The notes under the pieces were generated by a model. That model made no database searches and was not told where the DNA came from. It saw only the letters and a program-made list of their open reading frames with translations. From assembly GCF_009765705.1 (NCBI RefSeq), contig NZ_LMUX01000016.1, positions 973,156-1,037,155 of the forward strand: a DNA stretch of 64,000 bases, in the 5' to 3' direction. The translations under genes were made by a program, and so were the position numbers. Shown piece by piece: positions 1 to 9,014 of this stretch (the stretch's first letter is position 1; every line of letters begins with the position of its first letter). Origin of the DNA: Burkholderia sp. L27(2015) (lineage in GTDB: Bacteria; Pseudomonadota; Gammaproteobacteria; Burkholderiales; Burkholderiaceae).

Positions 1-31
1 AACGGCACTCGATCATTCCGGCCAAGCGGCG

Positions 32-1501
32 ATGCTCGACGGCCTGGTTTCGGCCGACGTGCAAGCGCCGCCCTCGGGCGTCGCCGCGCGGTTTCTGCCT
101 TATGGTTTTGCCCGCGCGAACCAGATCCTGATCGCACACCATCGGCCGGACGGACTCGAAGTGTGGATCAGCGACCGTACGCCGCCGCAGGCGCTTGCGG
201 AAGTCGCGCGCAACTTTACCGCGCTGATCGTGGTACGCAAGCCGGCCGAAGAATTGGCCGAGGTGCTCAGCCATACGTATGCGACGCAAAGCGGCAGCGC
301 CGCGCAGGTGGTGGGCGAAGTTGAAGGCGAGGTCGACCTGTCCCGGCTGATGCAGGACATCCCCGAAATCGAGGATTTGCTCGAAGCCGAAGACGACGCG
401 CCCATCATCCGCATGATCAACGCGCTGCTGACGCAGGCCGCGCGCGAAGGGGCATCGGATATCCATATCGAGTCGTTCGAAAATGCTTCGGTGGTGCGCT
501 TTCGCGTCGATGGCACGTTGCGCGACGTAGTGCGACCCAAGAAGGCGCTGCATGGCGCGTTGATCTCGCGCATCAAGATCATGGCCCAGCTCGATATTGC
601 CGAGAAGCGCCTGCCACAGGATGGTCGCATTACGTTGCGCGTCGGTGGCCGGCCGGTTGATGTGCGGGTATCGACCTTGCCGACCGGACACGGTGAACGG
701 GCGGTGCTGCGCTTGCTGGAGAAAGACGCCACGCGCCTGAACTTGACCGCGCTGGGCATGGCCTCCGATACGCTGGCGCGCTTCGATAAGTTGATCGCGC
801 GACCGCACGGCATCGTGCTGGTGACCGGACCGACCGGGTCGGGCAAGACCACGACGCTTTACGCTGCGATCTCGCGGCTCGAAACCGCGTCATCCAACAT
901 CATGACGGTAGAAGATCCGATCGAGTATGACCTGTCCGGCATTGGCCAGACGCAGGTCAACGAGCGCATTGGCATGAGCTTCGCGCGCGCGTTACGCGCC
1001 ATCCTGCGGCAGGATCCGGACATCATCATGATCGGTGAGATCCGCGACCTGGAAACCGCGCAGATCGCCGTGCAGGCCTCGCTGACCGGTCATCTCGTGC
1101 TGGCCACGCTGCATACCAACGATGCGGCCTCGGCCGTCACGCGGCTGACCGATATGGGTGTCGAGCCGTATCTGCTGGCCTCCAGCCTACTTGGCGTGAT
1201 GGCGCAGCGGCTAGTGCGTCAATTGTGTCCCACCTGCCGCAGCGAAAGCGACGGCGTGTGGCGCCCGGTCGGTTGTACTGCGTGCGGCCACAGTGGCTAT
1301 CGCGGCCGGCGCGGTATCTACGAATTGCTCGAAATCGACGACGCGATGCGTGCGCTGATCCACCGTCAGGCTGCCGAAGCCGAGCTGGCCGAACACGCGC
1401 AGCGCGCGGGCATGCGCACTTTGCGCGACGATGCAGGGCGCTGGCTGACGGACGGTATCACCTCGCTCGAAGAAGTGATTCGCGTCACCGGGACAGCCTG
1501 A
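32..1501 (+). CDS. gspE: Type II secretion ATPase GspE
   Basis: Cytoplasmic secretion ATPase that powers pseudopilus assembly at the inner membrane with GspL and GspF. The Walker A motif GPTGSGKT lies near residues 266-273, followed by the Asp-rich Walker B/His-box region ([22 protein letters not shown]). The four-cysteine zinc motif (C399, C402, C415, C418) marks the XcpR/GspE class. The frame stays open to the window edge, so an upstream start is possible, but the Met at 32 gives about 20 residues before the conserved LPYGFA segment, as expected from memory of Burkholderia homologues. gspD is presumably just upstream, outside the window. gspF follows after 2 bp. Confidence 0.95.
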   Translation: MLDGLVSADVQAPPSGVAARFLPYGFARANQILIAHHRPDGLEVWISDRTPPQALAEVARNFTALIVVRKPAEELAEVLSHTYATQSGSAAQVVGEVEGEVDLSRLMQDIPEIEDLLEAEDDAPIIRMINALLTQAAREGASDIHIESFENASVVRFRVDGTLRDVVRPKKALHGALISRIKIMAQLDIAEKRLPQDGRITLRVGGRPVDVRVSTLPTGHGERAVLRLLEKDATRLNLTALGMASDTLARFDKLIARPHGIVLVTGPTGSGKTTTLYAAISRLETASSNIMTVEDPIEYDLSGIGQTQVNERIGMSFARALRAILRQDPDIIMIGEIRDLETAQIAVQASLTGHLVLATLHTNDAASAVTRLTDMGVEPYLLASSLLGVMAQRLVRQLCPTCRSESDGVWRPVGCTACGHSGYRGRRGIYELLEIDDAMRALIHRQAAEAELAEHAQRAGMRTLRDDAGRWLTDGITSLEEVIRVTGTA

Positions 1502-1503
1502 TC

Positions 1504-2724
1504 ATGGCGGCATTTCGTTTCGAAGCGCTCGATACGGCCGGTCGGCCACAACGCGGCGGGATCGAGGCGGAAAGTGCGCGTGCTGCGCGCGGGCTATTGC
1601 GCAGCCAAGGGCTGACGCCTTTACATGTCGAGCCTGCCGGCCGAGCGGCGAGCGGGGTTGGTCGCACGCGTCGGCCGTCGTTGCGCCGCGGCTTGTCGTC
1701 GCGCGAGCAGGCGTTGATCACGCGGCAGATCGCCAGCCTGCTGGTGGCGGGCTTGCCGTTGGACGAAGTGCTGGCGATTCTTGCAGAGCAGTCCGAACGC
1801 GATGGCGTGCGCGAATTGCTGGAGGCGATCCGCTCGGAAGTGCTGGGCGGCCAATCGCTGGGCGGTGCGTTGGCGCTACACCCGCGCGACTTTCCGGAAA
1901 TCTACCGGGCGCTGGTGACGGCCGGCGAGCATACCGGCAAGCTGGGGCTGGTGCTCACGCGTCTGGCCGACTATATCGAGCAACGCAACGCGCTCAAGCA
2001 GAAAATCCAGCTCGCGTTTACGTATCCGGCCGTGGTCACGGTGGTGGCCTTCGGCATCATCAGTTTCTTGCTGACTTATGTCGTGCCGCAGGTGGTGAAC
2101 GTCTTCGTTTCGACCAAGCAGCAATTGCCCTTCATCACGGTGCTGATGTTGTGGCTCTCCGATTTTGTTAGACATTTCTGGTGGGCGTTGCTGGGCGGTT
2201 TCGCGGTGTCGATCTGGCTTGCGCGGCGCATCCTCGCGGTGCCCGGGCCGCAGATGGCCGTGCATCGCTGGCTGTTGGGCACGCCGCTGCTGGGCCGGCT
2301 CATGCGCGGCTACAACACGGTGCGCTTCGCCAGTACGCTGGCCATCCTCACGGCGGCGGGCGTGCCGATTCTGCGCGCGCTGCAGGCGGCCAGCGAAACC
2401 TTGAGCAACGTGGCGATGCGCGCAGTCATCGAGCAATCGATCGGACGCGTGCGGGAAGGTACGTCGCTGTCGCGCGCGCTGGCCGGGACGCGGATTTTTC
2501 CGCCGGTGCTGGTGCATTTGATTCGCTCGGGCGAGGCGACTGGCGATGTGACCACCATGCTTGACCGGGCTGCAGCGGGCGAAGCGATGGAGCTCGAGCG
2601 ACGCACGCTGTTTCTGACCAGCTTGCTGGAACCGCTGCTGATACTCGCGATGGGTGGAATCGTGCTGACCATCGTGCTGGCGGTGATGCTGCCGATCATC
2701 GATTTGAATCAGATGGTGCAGTGA
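1504..2724 (+). CDS. gspF: Type II secretion inner-membrane protein GspF
   Basis: Polytopic platform protein of the T2SS. The 406 residues match the usual family length. It has two T2SSF domains, the first around residues 65-190 (SSREQALITRQIASLL) and the second around 270-395 (YNTVRFASTLAILTAAGVP). Three hydrophobic segments lie near residues 170, 215 and 380. The ATG at 1504 starts 2 bp after the gspE stop; a longer frame begins inside gspE but has no family similarity there. The stop codon falls inside the first unit of a 9-bp tandem array that continues past the gene. Confidence 0.94.
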   Translation: MAAFRFEALDTAGRPQRGGIEAESARAARGLLRSQGLTPLHVEPAGRAASGVGRTRRPSLRRGLSSREQALITRQIASLLVAGLPLDEVLAILAEQSERDGVRELLEAIRSEVLGGQSLGGALALHPRDFPEIYRALVTAGEHTGKLGLVLTRLADYIEQRNALKQKIQLAFTYPAVVTVVAFGIISFLLTYVVPQVVNVFVSTKQQLPFITVLMLWLSDFVRHFWWALLGGFAVSIWLARRILAVPGPQMAVHRWLLGTPLLGRLMRGYNTVRFASTLAILTAAGVPILRALQAASETLSNVAMRAVIEQSIGRVREGTSLSRALAGTRIFPPVLVHLIRSGEATGDVTTMLDRAAAGEAMELERRTLFLTSLLEPLLILAMGGIVLTIVLAVMLPIIDLNQMVQ

Positions 2725-2778
2725 GTGCAGTGAGTGCAGGAAGTGCAGGAAGTGCAGTGGGTGCGATGGGTGCGGCAG
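2716..2778. repeat. 9-bp tandem array across the gspF stop codon
   Basis: Seven consecutive 9-mers: GTGCAGTGA twice, GTGCAGGAA twice, then GTGCAGTGG, GTGCGATGG and GTGCGGCAG. The first unit encodes the last two GspF residues and its stop codon. The array lies in the short gap between gspF and the convergent gspC. Confidence 0.9.
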
Positions 2779-2813
2779 GCACGGCCGACCCAGAACCGCA
2801 CCGGGCGATGTTG

Positions 2814-3299
2814 TCAGTGCATGTAGATGGTTGGGCCGCCGCCACTCGCCGGCAGGAACACCTCGCTGCGCACGCCGTGCAGGTCGACGACGACCGAATG
2901 AGCGCGGACCTCGGCGAGCGTGCCGAAGCTGCCCAGCGCGGCGTTCAGGCCGACCACGCGCGGCGGTGCGTCACCGATGCCGATGATGGCGGCCGTGCCG
3001 CCGCCCTGGAACGACAGCAGGCCCACGAGGTGAAGCTGGCGCCCCACGGCGAGTTCGCTGTGGCCGCCGAGCAAATTGGCGGCAGCGCCCGAATCCGGCA
3101 GGGTCCGGGCGGCCGGGGCTACGTCGGGGGGCGCACTGGCGGTGTCGTGCAGCGTGATGCCCCACCACGTGAGCGTCGCGCACAGCATGGCGAACAGCGC
3201 GATCGACGCAAGCCGGGGCGCGCCCGGATGGGCCAAGGTCGGTTGGGTCGATGGGCCGGACAGCGAAGTGCGGCGCAGAGCAAAAGTCGGAAGCGTCAT
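2814..3299 (-). CDS. gspC: Type II secretion protein GspC
   Basis: Inner-membrane T2SS component that links the platform to the secretin. The 161-residue product has one transmembrane segment (ASIALFAMLCATLTWWGI) and a periplasmic HR-like domain (LLGGHSELAVGRQLHLVGLLS, ending YMH). No PDZ domain is present, as in short Burkholderia GspC. It is inverted relative to the other gsp genes and sits between gspF and gspG, a known Burkholderia arrangement. A GTG at 3344 would extend the frame, but a TATAAT box at 3347-3352 (minus strand) would leave that codon outside the transcript, so the ATG at 3299 is preferred. Confidence 0.85.
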   Translation of the reverse strand: MTLPTFALRRTSLSGPSTQPTLAHPGAPRLASIALFAMLCATLTWWGITLHDTASAPPDVAPAARTLPDSGAAANLLGGHSELAVGRQLHLVGLLSFQGGGTAAIIGIGDAPPRVVGLNAALGSFGTLAEVRAHSVVVDLHGVRSEVFLPASGGGPTIYMH

Positions 3300-3346
3300 G
3301 AGGGTAGCGGCAATTAAGAATGGCGTTTGTCGTAAAACTGGCACCG

Positions 3347-3352
3347 ATTATA
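3347..3352 (-). promoter_or_regulatory. Perfect -10 hexamer for gspC
   Basis: Read on the minus strand this is TATAAT. It lies 48 bp upstream of the gspC ATG at 3299, which allows a leader of about 40 nt. No convincing -35 hexamer is seen at 17 bp, so the promoter may need an activator. Confidence 0.5.
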
Positions 3353-3446
3353 GAGACACTGTGCGAACTAAATTTGTCAGTCAGCACGGTCGAGCTAGTC
3401 GGGCATGCCGATTTTTTTAATTATTTTCTGTTGAAGGTGTCGTCGG

Positions 3447-3986
3447 ATGAAACTCTCAGCCAGTCATCAATTTTGCCGCGGCACGGCGAGCCAGCCGCGC
3501 CTGCTGCGTCTGCCGTATGAGGTAACAGCGGACGTAACAGCCACAGCCACAGCCACAGCCACAGCCCCACGCAAGCAACGCGGATTTACGCTGATCGAAA
3601 TGATGGTCGTGATCGCGATCATCGGCATCCTGGCCGCACTGATCGTGCCTAAAATCATGAGCCGACCGGACGAGGCACGTCGGGTCGCGGCGAAGCAGGA
3701 CATCGCGACCGTCATGCAAGCGCTCAAGCTATACCGCCTCGACAACGGCAGCTATCCGAGCCAGGACCAGGGTTTGCGCGCGCTGGTCGAAAAGCCGGCG
3801 GCCGATCCGCAACTGGCCAACTGGAAGGACGGCGGTTACCTGGAGCGTTTGCCCAACGATCCGTGGGCCCATCCGTATCAATACCTGAACCCTGGCGTGC
3901 ACGGCGAGATCGATGTCTTTAGCTACGGTGCGGACGGCAAGGCCGGCGGCGAGGGCAACGACGCCGATATCGGCTCCTGGCAGTAG
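3447..3986 (+). CDS. gspG: Type II secretion major pseudopilin GspG
   Basis: Major subunit of the T2SS pseudopilus, processed by prepilin peptidase. The cleavage motif RG/FTLIEMMVV lies after residue 46, with the essential Glu5 at residue 51. The C-terminal GspG signature includes YPSQDQGLRALV, NDPWAHPYQYLNPG and the calcium-loop region FSYGADGKAGGEGNDADIGSW. The leader is unusually long because a (ACAGCC)5 array adds an alternating Thr-Ala tract just before the peptidase site. gspH follows after 9 bp. Confidence 0.95.
   Translation: MKLSASHQFCRGTASQPRLLRLPYEVTADVTATATATATAPRKQRGFTLIEMMVVIAIIGILAALIVPKIMSRPDEARRVAAKQDIATVMQALKLYRLDNGSYPSQDQGLRALVEKPAADPQLANWKDGGYLERLPNDPWAHPYQYLNPGVHGEIDVFSYGADGKAGGEGNDADIGSWQ
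3537..3566. repeat. (ACAGCC)5 microsatellite in the gspG leader
   Basis: Five perfect head-to-tail 6-bp units. In frame they encode a Thr-Ala repeat at about residues 31-40, before the prepilin peptidase site. Confidence 0.95.
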
Positions 3987-3995
3987 GACGCAGCG

Positions 3996-4502
3996 ATGCG
4001 CCAGCACACCACGATAGCAACCGGTTCGCCGCGCACTGCGCGCGCGGCGGGCTTTACGCTGATCGAGATGATGGTGGTGCTGCTGATTGCCGGCATACTC
4101 GCCGCGGCCGCGACAGTCACCATGACGCGCAACCCGCATACCGACCTCAAGGAAGATGCTCAGCGTCTGGCTTTGCTGTTCGAAACCGCGAGCGACGAGG
4201 CGCAACTGCGCGACCATCCGCTGGCGTGGGAACCCGATGCGAACGGCTGGCATTTTGTCGAGCGCCTGCGCGGGCCAGCCGGCGACAGCTGGGTTCCGCT
4301 TGCTGACAACCTGTTCGCGCCGCAGGCGTGGAAGGATGGCGTATCCGGCGTGGCGATTCATTTTGCGGGCAGCTCGCAGACAGCGGGCCGGGTGCTATTC
4401 GGCGTGGAAAGTATTTCGGCCCCGGTGGTGGTGACGCTTTATTCGGACGCCGGTGCCGTGCAGATCGACGGCAACGGCAATGGCCGCTACACGGTGCGTT
4501 GA
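3996..4502 (+). CDS. gspH: Type II secretion minor pseudopilin GspH
   Basis: Minor pseudopilin. The prepilin peptidase site AG/FTLIEMMVVLLIAGIL comes after residue 19, with Glu5 present. The downstream body (DAQRLALLFETASDEA, LAWEPDANGWHFVE) is typical of the GspH domain. It is 168 residues long and is followed by gspI after a single base, which indicates translational coupling. Confidence 0.93.
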   Translation: MRQHTTIATGSPRTARAAGFTLIEMMVVLLIAGILAAAATVTMTRNPHTDLKEDAQRLALLFETASDEAQLRDHPLAWEPDANGWHFVERLRGPAGDSWVPLADNLFAPQAWKDGVSGVAIHFAGSSQTAGRVLFGVESISAPVVVTLYSDAGAVQIDGNGNGRYTVR

Positions 4503-4503
4503 C

Positions 4504-4941
4504 ATGAAAGCCACTCGTGTACCTTCGCGTGTAACTCCGCGTGTAACTCCGCGTGTAACTCATCACGCACACCAGCGCGGCGTCACCTTGATCGAAGTAC
4601 TGATCGCATTGGCGATCGTCGCGATCGCGTTGGCCGCCGCGTTGCGGGCGGTAGGCAGCCTCGCCGCAACATCGGGCGCCTTGCATCAACGGTTGCTGGC
4701 CGGCTGGAGCGCGGACAGCGAGCTGGCCCGGCTCGAACTCGAACAAGGTTGGCCCGACACGGGCACGCGGCGCTTTAACTGCGCGCAGGGCGCGCTGGCG
4801 CTAACCTGCGTGGAAACCGTCAGCGCGACGCCTAATAATTTATTACGCCGGGTCGATGTGTCGGTCTATCGCGGCGATAGCAGCGAACGGCTCGTGCAGC
4901 GAGTGACGGTGCTGGCTGACGAGACGCGCCGTGCGCTGTAA
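4504..4941 (+). CDS. gspI: Type II secretion minor pseudopilin GspI
   Basis: Minor pseudopilin of the tip complex with GspJ and GspK. The site RG/VTLIEVLIALAIVAIAL follows residue 26, with Glu5 present. The body includes the family motif SDSELARLELEQGWPDTG-like region. The ATG at 4504 lies one base after the gspH stop. The leader holds four 12-bp repeat units giving a TRVP-SRVT-PRVT-PRVT tract, which makes it longer than the usual short leader. Confidence 0.92.
   Translation: MKATRVPSRVTPRVTPRVTHHAHQRGVTLIEVLIALAIVAIALAAALRAVGSLAATSGALHQRLLAGWSADSELARLELEQGWPDTGTRRFNCAQGALALTCVETVSATPNNLLRRVDVSVYRGDSSERLVQRVTVLADETRRAL
4513..4560. repeat. 12-bp tandem array in the gspI leader
   Basis: Four units of the type CCGCGTGTAACT, the last two identical and the first two diverged, in frame with gspI. 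They encode four copies of an xRVT tetrapeptide upstream of the peptidase site. Confidence 0.93.
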
Positions 4942-5677
4942 ACGCTCGCCCGCGTCGTCCGCCGCTTTGCTCGCGCAAGGTCGGCGCGCTATGCAATGCC
5001 AGAACGCTATCAGAGAAGCACGTAACGCTCGGGGCTTTACGCTGATCGAGCTGCTGGTGGCGATTGCGTTGTTGGCGGTGCTGGCGGTGTTGGCCTGGCG
5101 CGGGCTCGATCAGATTGTGCGCGGCCGCGAGATATTGACGCGCTCGATGGAAAGCGAGCGCACGTTGTCGCAATTGTTCGACCAGGTGCAGGCAGACTTG
5201 CAGCGCAGCGCGCGTGATGATGCGGTCGGCGGCCCAGCCGTGCGGATTGCGGCGGGAGTAGACAGCGCAGGCGGCGAATTGACGATCGTTCGCACGCTCG
5301 CACTCGATGGCCAACCGCAGCGTTTGCAAGTGGTGCGCTATCGCTTGCAGAACGGGCATCTCCTGCGCATCGCGTCGCCGGGCGTGGCCAGTGTCGGGCA
5401 ACTGCGCGCCACGCTCGACAGGGGCAGCGAAGCAGGTAGCAGCACGGTCGATCTCGTGAGCCCGGCAGGTGCGCTGCTGCTACGAGCCTACGCGCCTGGC
5501 CAAGGTTGGGTCGATGGCATGAGTGGGATCGACCGCGCATACAAGAGCAATCTTGCTGTGCTCAATATTCCGAACGGCGGCGGCCCAATACGCGGCAGCG
5601 TCACGGGCGTGGAATTGCGGCTCGTGCTACAGGGGCAAGCCGGCGTGTATAGCCGCGTTTTCCTGGTGGGGCAGTGA
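4931..5677 (+). CDS. gspJ: Type II secretion minor pseudopilin GspJ
   Basis: Minor pseudopilin. The site RG/FTLIELLVAIALLAVLAV follows residue 35 from the GTG at 4931, which overlaps the end of gspI by 11 bp. An ATG at 4991 would give a 15-residue leader, closer to the family norm, and is a real alternative. The conserved body includes AWRGLDQIVRGREIL and FDQVQADLQRSARDD. The stop overlaps the region just before the gspK ATG. Confidence 0.9.
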   Translation: MRCKRSPASSAALLAQGRRAMQCQNAIREARNARGFTLIELLVAIALLAVLAVLAWRGLDQIVRGREILTRSMESERTLSQLFDQVQADLQRSARDDAVGGPAVRIAAGVDSAGGELTIVRTLALDGQPQRLQVVRYRLQNGHLLRIASPGVASVGQLRATLDRGSEAGSSTVDLVSPAGALLLRAYAPGQGWVDGMSGIDRAYKSNLAVLNIPNGGGPIRGSVTGVELRLVLQGQAGVYSRVFLVGQ

Positions 5678-5678
5678 G

Positions 5679-6911
5679 ATGCGGCGTACCTCCATCACGC
5701 ACCTTGTGCCGACGCACACGCCCCCGCTGATGCACCGACGTCGGCACATGGCACGGTCCTCATCCGCGCCCGCCACGGCGGCGGCATCCCGCTCGACCCG
5801 ATCGCAGGGGTTCGACAATGGCGGCGGTGATACGTCACGCCCGCGTTCCCAGCGTGGCGCGGCGATCGTCACGGCCCTGCTGGTCGTTGCGCTTTCCGCC
5901 ATTTTGGTGTCGGGCCTCTTGTGGCGCCAGCAGATCCAGGTGCGTCGCCTCGAAAACGAGCGGCTACGCGATCAGGCCGCATGGGTCGTGCGAGGCGCGG
6001 TCAACTGGACGCGGCTGGTGCTGCGCAACGCGGCGGATGTCAGCAATATCGATTACCTGGGTGGGGCTTGGGCAGTGCCGATTGCGCCGACCCGTTTGTC
6101 GGACTTGATCGGCAGCGCAGGCGACGGGGGGGGCGACAGTGCCAGCGGCATCGGTGCGGCGCTGGTGTCGGGTTCCATCGAAGACGCGCAAGCGCGATTC
6201 AATTTGCGCAATCTGGTGTGGGCGCCACCGCCGGGTGCGTTGCAGGTCGACCCGGCGCAGACGCGCCACTTCCAGCGCTTGCTGCAGTTGGTCGGTCTGG
6301 ACACGCAATTGGCGGATGTCACCGCGCAACGCCTGCGTGCGGCTTTACAAAATCAACCGACTCGCTTTCAGACGGCACCCGGCAGTGCCAGCGCGATAGC
6401 TGGCGGCGTCGCCGTGCAACCGACGGATGGCGGGGCGTTCAGCGCGCAACCGGGGCTAGCCGACGATCAGGATGATAACGAGGACCGCCCCTTGCCGCCG
6501 CTCGATGTCGATTGGCTGCTCGACGTGCCGGGCTTCACTGCGGCGATGGTCGAACGCTTGCGTCCATTCGTCACGGTGTTACCGCTGCCCACGCTGGTCA
6601 ACGTCAACACGGCGTCGCCCGAAGTGCTGGCCGCGATGATACCCGGGCTCAACATCGGCCAGGCGCAAACCCTTGTGAGCGGGCGCGACCGAGCTTGGTT
6701 CGTCAATATCGGTGACCTGAGCAACCGGATCGGCGGCGGCAGCAGCCAAGCACCGCAGCCTGACAGCAGCGAGCTCGATATCCATAGTAATTTTTTTGTG
6801 CTGCACGGCGAGGTTCGTTACGAGCGTGCGGTACTGCGCCGCGACACGCTGATTTTCCGCGATAACTTGACGCATGCAACGCGCATCGTCAGCGTGCGCG
6901 ATATTGAATAA
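5679..6911 (+). CDS. gspK: Type II secretion minor pseudopilin GspK
   Basis: Large tip pseudopilin. The peptidase site RG/AAIVTALLVVALSAIL lacks Glu5, as is normal for GspK. The downstream helix-hairpin-helix-like SAM-domain region includes TLVNVNTASPEVLAAMIPGLN. The ATG at 5679 directly follows the gspJ stop. It implies a 60-residue leader, far longer than usual, so internal starts at 5730 or 5748 are possible. A Gly/Asp/Ser-rich insert (GDGGGDSASG) is present. The product is 410 residues. Confidence 0.9.
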   Translation: MRRTSITHLVPTHTPPLMHRRRHMARSSSAPATAAASRSTRSQGFDNGGGDTSRPRSQRGAAIVTALLVVALSAILVSGLLWRQQIQVRRLENERLRDQAAWVVRGAVNWTRLVLRNAADVSNIDYLGGAWAVPIAPTRLSDLIGSAGDGGGDSASGIGAALVSGSIEDAQARFNLRNLVWAPPPGALQVDPAQTRHFQRLLQLVGLDTQLADVTAQRLRAALQNQPTRFQTAPGSASAIAGGVAVQPTDGGAFSAQPGLADDQDDNEDRPLPPLDVDWLLDVPGFTAAMVERLRPFVTVLPLPTLVNVNTASPEVLAAMIPGLNIGQAQTLVSGRDRAWFVNIGDLSNRIGGGSSQAPQPDSSELDIHSNFFVLHGEVRYERAVLRRDTLIFRDNLTHATRIVSVRDIE

Positions 6912-6920
6912 GGCCCTGCA

Positions 6921-8519
6921 TTGAGTACCCTGATCGTCCTACTACCGCCTCGCGATCCTGCCGTGCCCGCGCAAGAATGGCAATGGCCCGAGCTTCCCTT
7001 CATGCTGCTCGATCGCCGTCGTCAGGTCGTGCGGGCCGGTCGTGCCGCGCTGTCGTCGCTGCCGCCTGCCGGCACGCTGATCCTCCAATTCGCCGCGCGC
7101 GATCTATTGATGCTGCGCGTGGCATTGCCGCCGGTGAAGGGGGCGCGGCTGATGCAGGCGTTGCCCAATATCATCGAAGACCACCTGATCCAGGATGCCC
7201 AGACCTGCCACATCGCGGTCGACCCGATGCCGCCCACGCATGGGGCCGACGACGCCGAGCGCATCGTGGCGGTGGTCGATCGCAACTGGTTCCGCTTCGT
7301 GCTCGCTGCCTTTGCCGAGGCGGGTTATCGGCAGATTCGCGCGGTGCCGCTAACGCGTTGTTTGCCGGCTGCGGATAAGGCTGGCGATGCATCGACTGAA
7401 GCATCGGCTATTGCATCCACAGAGCGGGCGCATGGTGTCGATCTTCCGGACGTGGCCGGCGCGCTTGATCAATCGACCGCAGCCCCGCAAATGAAACTGG
7501 TCGTGTTGATCGTGGGCGCGACCGTTGCGAATGCTGCCGTCGACTCGTCTCTCTATGCGCTGGGTGGCACGGCCCCGCAGTTCGGCGCGTCGGGCATCGA
7601 GTTGGCGCTGGCGCGCGGCGCATTGGGCGAGGGCGTATCGATACCGCTCACGCAAGGTCTGTCGATGCCGCTCGCTGATGGCCTGGTTGCTCCGGGTGAG
7701 TTCGTGAGTGGATCCTCGGGTGGATTAGAATTCGCGCTGTCGCGGGCCGGGCTCGAGCGCAGTCTCGCGACGCTGTCGGGTGGTGTGCCGTACGTGCTGT
7801 ATCGGCTGCAGGAGCCGGGGAGCGACGTACGCTTGGCGCCGAGCATGGCGGCGTACGCCGCAAGCGATGCAGGCAGCGCAGGGAACGTAAGTAGCGCAGA
7901 CAGCATAAGGAACGCAGGCGGCACAGAGAGCGTAGGCGGTGCGGGACATGCAGGCAATCCACACGACATACGGCCCTTACCCTTCGAAACGCTTGCGCGA
8001 AATGCGCTCGCGTGCGGCTTCGATCTGTGCCAGTTCGAATTCGCCAAGCCGCCGCTGCGGCTCGATCGTGCGACGCTGACGCGCTGGCGCTGGCCGATCG
8101 CGCTGGTGCTCGCTTCGCTGCTGGTGGCGGTCGTGGGAAATAACGTGCAATGGCTGATGCTGAGCAAACGCTACGACGCGTTGCTGGACCGTCAAACGGA
8201 GCTGTTGATGACCGCATTCCCGAAGACCGGCGCGGTGCTCGACGCGCCCGCGCAGATGACGCGTCAGGTCGACCAGTTGCGTACGGCATCGGGCGAACTG
8301 GCGCCTAACGATTTCCTCGCACTGGCCGATGCGCTCTCGCGTTCGCTCGCGCCGTTGCCACCCACGGCGATTGCACAACTGGATTATCACGAGCGCACGC
8401 TGACGGTGACGTTCACGCCTGCCGTCAACGTGGACGATGCGCTCGTACGACGCCTCGAAGCGAATGGCGTGGGCGCCAAAGCCGACGGCAATCGCTGGAC
8501 ACTGCGGAGTCTGCAATGA
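6921..8519 (+). CDS. gspL: Type II secretion protein GspL
   Basis: Bitopic inner-membrane protein that anchors GspE. It has an N-terminal cytoplasmic actin-like domain (LLDRRRQVVRAG, LPNIIEDHLIQD), one TM helix near residue 400 (WPIALVLASLLVAVVGNNV) and a periplasmic ferredoxin-like domain (ALSRSLAPLPPTAIAQLDYHE). It appears to start at TTG 6921, nine bases after gspK. The cytoplasmic domain is enlarged by low-complexity Ala/Gly/Ser stretches at about residues 310-350. The stop overlaps gspM (ATGA). Confidence 0.9.
   Translation: MSTLIVLLPPRDPAVPAQEWQWPELPFMLLDRRRQVVRAGRAALSSLPPAGTLILQFAARDLLMLRVALPPVKGARLMQALPNIIEDHLIQDAQTCHIAVDPMPPTHGADDAERIVAVVDRNWFRFVLAAFAEAGYRQIRAVPLTRCLPAADKAGDASTEASAIASTERAHGVDLPDVAGALDQSTAAPQMKLVVLIVGATVANAAVDSSLYALGGTAPQFGASGIELALARGALGEGVSIPLTQGLSMPLADGLVAPGEFVSGSSGGLEFALSRAGLERSLATLSGGVPYVLYRLQEPGSDVRLAPSMAAYAASDAGSAGNVSSADSIRNAGGTESVGGAGHAGNPHDIRPLPFETLARNALACGFDLCQFEFAKPPLRLDRATLTRWRWPIALVLASLLVAVVGNNVQWLMLSKRYDALLDRQTELLMTAFPKTGAVLDAPAQMTRQVDQLRTASGELAPNDFLALADALSRSLAPLPPTAIAQLDYHERTLTVTFTPAVNVDDALVRRLEANGVGAKADGNRWTLRSLQ
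7858..7956. repeat. Degenerate Ala/Gly/Ser-coding repeat inside gspL
   Basis: Imperfect short units built around GCAGGC and AGCGCAG, in frame with gspL, encode a low-complexity linker (ASDAGSAGNVSSAD onward). No fixed period is clear. Confidence 0.6.
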
Positions 8520-9004
8520 ACACCATGATCGAAGCCGTCTGGGCCAACTGCTCGCCGCGCGAAAAAACGTTGTTGAGCAGTGGCGCCATTCTCTTGTCGT
8601 TGGCGCTTATCTACGGCGTGCTGTGGGCGCCGGGCGCGAGTGGGCGTCAACGCTTGCTCGACGATATACCGCAGTTGCAGACCCAGCTCGCACAAATGAC
8701 GCGTCAGGCAGAGGAAGCGCATGCGCTGCAGTCGGGCGCACAGGGGGTGCCTGTGAGCGGCACTGCACTGCGCGATGCGCTCGCTTCGTCGCTCGCCCGG
8801 CGCGGGTTGCAGAACGCGCAACTCAACAGCGCGGGGCAGGGGTTTCAACTGCAGCTCAAGAACGTCAATTTCGCCGATTACGTGGGATGGCTCGACGAAA
8901 TCCGGCACGCGGATAAAGTGCAGATCGTCGATGCTCATGTGAGCGTGTTGCCGAGTGCGGGGCAAGTGGACGTCACTGCGACGTTGCAAAGTGTCTCGCG
9001 TTAA
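8516..9004 (+). CDS. gspM: Type II secretion protein GspM
   Basis: Small bitopic partner of GspL. It has an N-terminal cytoplasmic stub (WANCSPREKTLLSSG), a TM helix near residues 22-40 (AILLSLALIYGVLWAP) and a periplasmic ferredoxin-like domain ending VDVTATLQSVSR. It is 162 residues long. Its ATG overlaps the gspL stop by 4 bp. Confidence 0.92.
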   Translation: MNTMIEAVWANCSPREKTLLSSGAILLSLALIYGVLWAPGASGRQRLLDDIPQLQTQLAQMTRQAEEAHALQSGAQGVPVSGTALRDALASSLARRGLQNAQLNSAGQGFQLQLKNVNFADYVGWLDEIRHADKVQIVDAHVSVLPSAGQVDVTATLQSVSR

Positions 9005-9014
9005 GGTTGGCACG

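Noticed and set aside
5523..5678. Longer N-terminus for GspK
   Set aside because: It would overlap gspJ by 155 bp, while ATG 5679 immediately follows the gspJ stop.
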